Assembly (NCBI GenBank): GCA_964570855.1
Contig: CAZMZR010000121.1
Coordinates: 1-8,066, forward strand
Source: JAFGPS01 sp964570855
GTDB taxonomy: Bacteria; Planctomycetota; Phycisphaerae; Sedimentisphaerales; Anaerobacaceae
Direction: 5' to 3'
Length of the DNA stretch: 8,066 nucleotides
Under the pieces are notes generated by a model. That model made no database searches and was not told where the DNA came from. It saw nothing but the letters and a program-made list of their open reading frames with translations. Shown here in pieces: positions 6,553 through 8,066 of the stretch. The position numbers were made by a program, and so were the translations under genes. The stretch's first letter is position 1. Each line of letters begins with the position of its first letter.

Positions 6553-7956
6553 ATGCGTAACACCACCGGAGCAAAAATTGGCCCCTCATTCATGGGCAGG
6601 CGCGAATTTCTGCGTAGGCTTGGAGCAACTGTCGGAGCAGCAGGGATTACAGGCATAATGGGTCCATTCGATTTCGCCAGGGCTGCAATAACCCCCGGCG
6701 AAAATGGCATATATATCACTGATATGTATAAGACGAAGCTCGATGTGGGTGGTGTTATTATTCGTCTCGATACGAATAAAGGGATTTCGGGATACGGAGA
6801 ATGCCGTGATGTCGACAGTTGGGCTCACGGCTGGAATGGAGAAAGCAATGCTGAAATTGATCTGAGACGCCTCAAGTCAACCATTATAGGGATGAATCCG
6901 ACTCAGGTTGACAAGGTTTTCAATGCGACTAACGATGCGATCCTGGCCTATTACGACCCGCACGACCCCAGCTATATGTACGACATACCTCGGCGTTCAG
7001 GAGCAATGTGCGCTATTGAGATGGCCTGCTGGGACATTACCGGCAAAGTGTATAACGTTCCGATATGGAAACTCATCGGCCCTAAGCTCAACGATAAAAT
7101 CCAAATATATATCGATACTGATCAGAAGAATGCCTCCACTTTGGCGCCATACGTCGAGACCCGTCTGAATTTGGGATTTAAATGGTTTAAGGCGGATATG
7201 TATCTTTCTCAACTATGTCGTCGAAATGTTGATTACGTCCAACAAAACATAAGCGGCTATCCCTACCCGTGCTATACTATCTATGATTCGGGTATTGAAA
7301 AATTTGTAAATTACGCTCAATTATATCGAAGCCTGATTGGTCCTGATTATCCTCTGGCATCCGATCATTATCAAGGATGGGGCAGTAACACTAACCTCGA
7401 TATTGAATCTGCCATTAAACTTGCCGATGCTATGTCTGATCCGAGTTGTCAGGGCATGACCGGTGGATGGATGGAAGATATTATCCAATGGTGGTATCCC
7501 GAACAGCTTGCGCAGGTCACAGCCGGTACCGATATGCCGATTCTTACAGGAGAAGACATGTATTGCCTCAGTGAGCTCCAGCCGCTGGCCGATGAAGGTG
7601 GGATTGATTTTTTTCACCCTGATCAAGCCACTTTCGGAGGGATTCACCAGCCCAGGCTTGCCGCCATGTACGCGTATGAGAGGGGTATTCTCACTGCGTT
7701 ACACTGCTCGGGTGGGCCGTTCTCGTTTATAGCGAGCCTTCATGTTGCTGCGGGCATCCCGGATTTTCTTGCTCTGGAATTTCACTACCTTGATAATGGA
7801 GCGTACTATTGGTTTGATAGCGTGATTGACGGTATCGAAAAGCCGTTATTTGATGATGGATTTGCAGCAGTACCGGATGGCCCCGGCTTGGGTATCACGC
7901 CCAATGAGGTGAATATGAGAGAGCATGGCGCCTCACAATGGATACGGGTAATATAG
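6553..7956 (+). CDS. Tat-exported mandelate racemase / muconate lactonizing enzyme family protein (enolase superfamily)
   Basis: The product has 467 residues, with AAAGGA at 6539-6544 eight bases before the ATG. Residues 15-45 are a twin-arginine signal (GRREFLRRLG, then a weakly hydrophobic run and FARA), so the enzyme should be folded in the cytoplasm and exported. Residues about 53-180 form the capping domain with the usual MCAIEMACWDITGK helix (152-165). The (beta/alpha) barrel follows. Metal ligands are D271 (LASDHYQGW), E309 (WMEDI) and E334 (TGEDMY); the Asp/His pair typical of the mandelate racemase subgroup is D357 (HPDQAT) and H384 (LHCSG). The second-strand KxK position reads K213-A-D215. 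This catalytic set fits abstraction of a proton alpha to a carboxylate, as in acid-sugar dehydratases or racemases, but the substrate is not identifiable. Length is 40-60 residues above cytosolic relatives, mostly because of the signal. It lies 26 bases after the propeller gene and probably shares its promoter. An ATG at 6592 lacks a ribosome site. Confidence 0.93.
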   Translation: MRNTTGAKIGPSFMGRREFLRRLGATVGAAGITGIMGPFDFARAAITPGENGIYITDMYKTKLDVGGVIIRLDTNKGISGYGECRDVDSWAHGWNGESNAEIDLRRLKSTIIGMNPTQVDKVFNATNDAILAYYDPHDPSYMYDIPRRSGAMCAIEMACWDITGKVYNVPIWKLIGPKLNDKIQIYIDTDQKNASTLAPYVETRLNLGFKWFKADMYLSQLCRRNVDYVQQNISGYPYPCYTIYDSGIEKFVNYAQLYRSLIGPDYPLASDHYQGWGSNTNLDIESAIKLADAMSDPSCQGMTGGWMEDIIQWWYPEQLAQVTAGTDMPILTGEDMYCLSELQPLADEGGIDFFHPDQATFGGIHQPRLAAMYAYERGILTALHCSGGPFSFIASLHVAAGIPDFLALEFHYLDNGAYYWFDSVIDGIEKPLFDDGFAAVPDGPGLGITPNEVNMREHGASQWIRVI

Positions 7957-8019
7957 AATTCATACGTGCGGGCTGAGAAAGAAATATGGCTGAGCCACGA
8001 CGGACAAGTTCGGGACAAC

Positions 8020-8054
8020 GGAATAGCAAATAGTAAATCGTAAATAGAAAATAA
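8020..8054 (+). repeat. Degenerate 7-base tandem repeat, five units
   Basis: Five consecutive heptamers read GGAATAG, CAAATAG, TAAATCG, TAAATAG and AAAATAA, with consensus NAAATAG. They sit in the 110 bases after the enolase-superfamily gene, where I see no ORF, terminator or RNA gene. The array is short and imperfect and may continue in altered form past the window. Confidence 0.5.
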
Positions 8055-8066
8055 AAAAAATACCCC

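Noticed and set aside
7957..8019. Repeated GGCTGAG words and GGCT/AGCC pairing after the last gene, considered as a terminator
   Set aside because: The pairing is only four bases across a long loop and no T run follows.
1..8066. Search for CRISPR arrays, transposases, integrases or inverted repeats that would explain the 4286 junction
   Set aside because: I see no transposase or integrase frame, no spaced repeats, and no copy of the tRNA 3' end near 4286 that would serve as an attachment site.

Overview
This is an uncultured-type bacterial segment that looks like a metagenomic contig. It carries four protein-coding regions, all on the + strand, and one tRNA gene on the - strand. Nothing names the organism. 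The left genes read most like secreted proteins I associate with Chloroflexota-type metagenomes. The right half fits a Planctomycetota, Bacteroidota or related environmental lineage. Both assignments are recalled impressions, not searches. Base composition differs between the halves: sample 60-base lines on the left give about 43-68% G+C (601-660: 34/60; 2041-2100: 39/60; 3241-3300: 41/60; 3541-3600: 26/60). On the right they give about 35-50% (4561-4620: 30/60; 4981-5040: 24/60; 5701-5760: 21/60; 7141-7200: 28/60).

Left half (1-4289). A large secreted protein, open at the left window edge, has a jelly-roll-like N-terminal domain followed by 13 Asp-box (BNR/sortilin-like) beta-propeller repeats. 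It is followed after 23 bases by an exported multiheme cytochrome c. The cytochrome has a carboxypeptidase-regulatory-like domain, four CxxCH heme sites and one unusual CxxCM site. The two look like an operon for a cell-surface or periplasmic redox function.

Middle (4286-5473). Directly abutting the cytochrome stop codon (ATGA overlap) is the catalytic half of an Xaa-Pro aminopeptidase (M24B). It lacks its N-terminal domain and has Cys in place of a conserved catalytic-site His. Next come a tRNA-Glu(CUC) gene on the - strand with two C-A stem mismatches, and a divergent intergenic region. That region has a good - strand promoter for the tRNA and a + strand promoter with a roughly 135-base leader for the next genes.

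Right half (5498-7956). A second, smaller secreted beta-propeller protein (seven Asp-box-like repeats) is followed 26 bases later by a Tat-exported enolase-superfamily enzyme of the mandelate racemase / muconate lactonizing type. The last 110 bases are non-coding and contain a degenerate 7-base tandem repeat.

The recurring theme is a secreted Asp-box propeller gene followed immediately by an exported enzyme or redox protein, seen twice in 8 kb with unrelated partners. The most suspicious point is the join near 4286-4300. There an intact cytochrome end meets a beheaded peptidase and composition shifts. This could be a real rearrangement or an assembly chimera.
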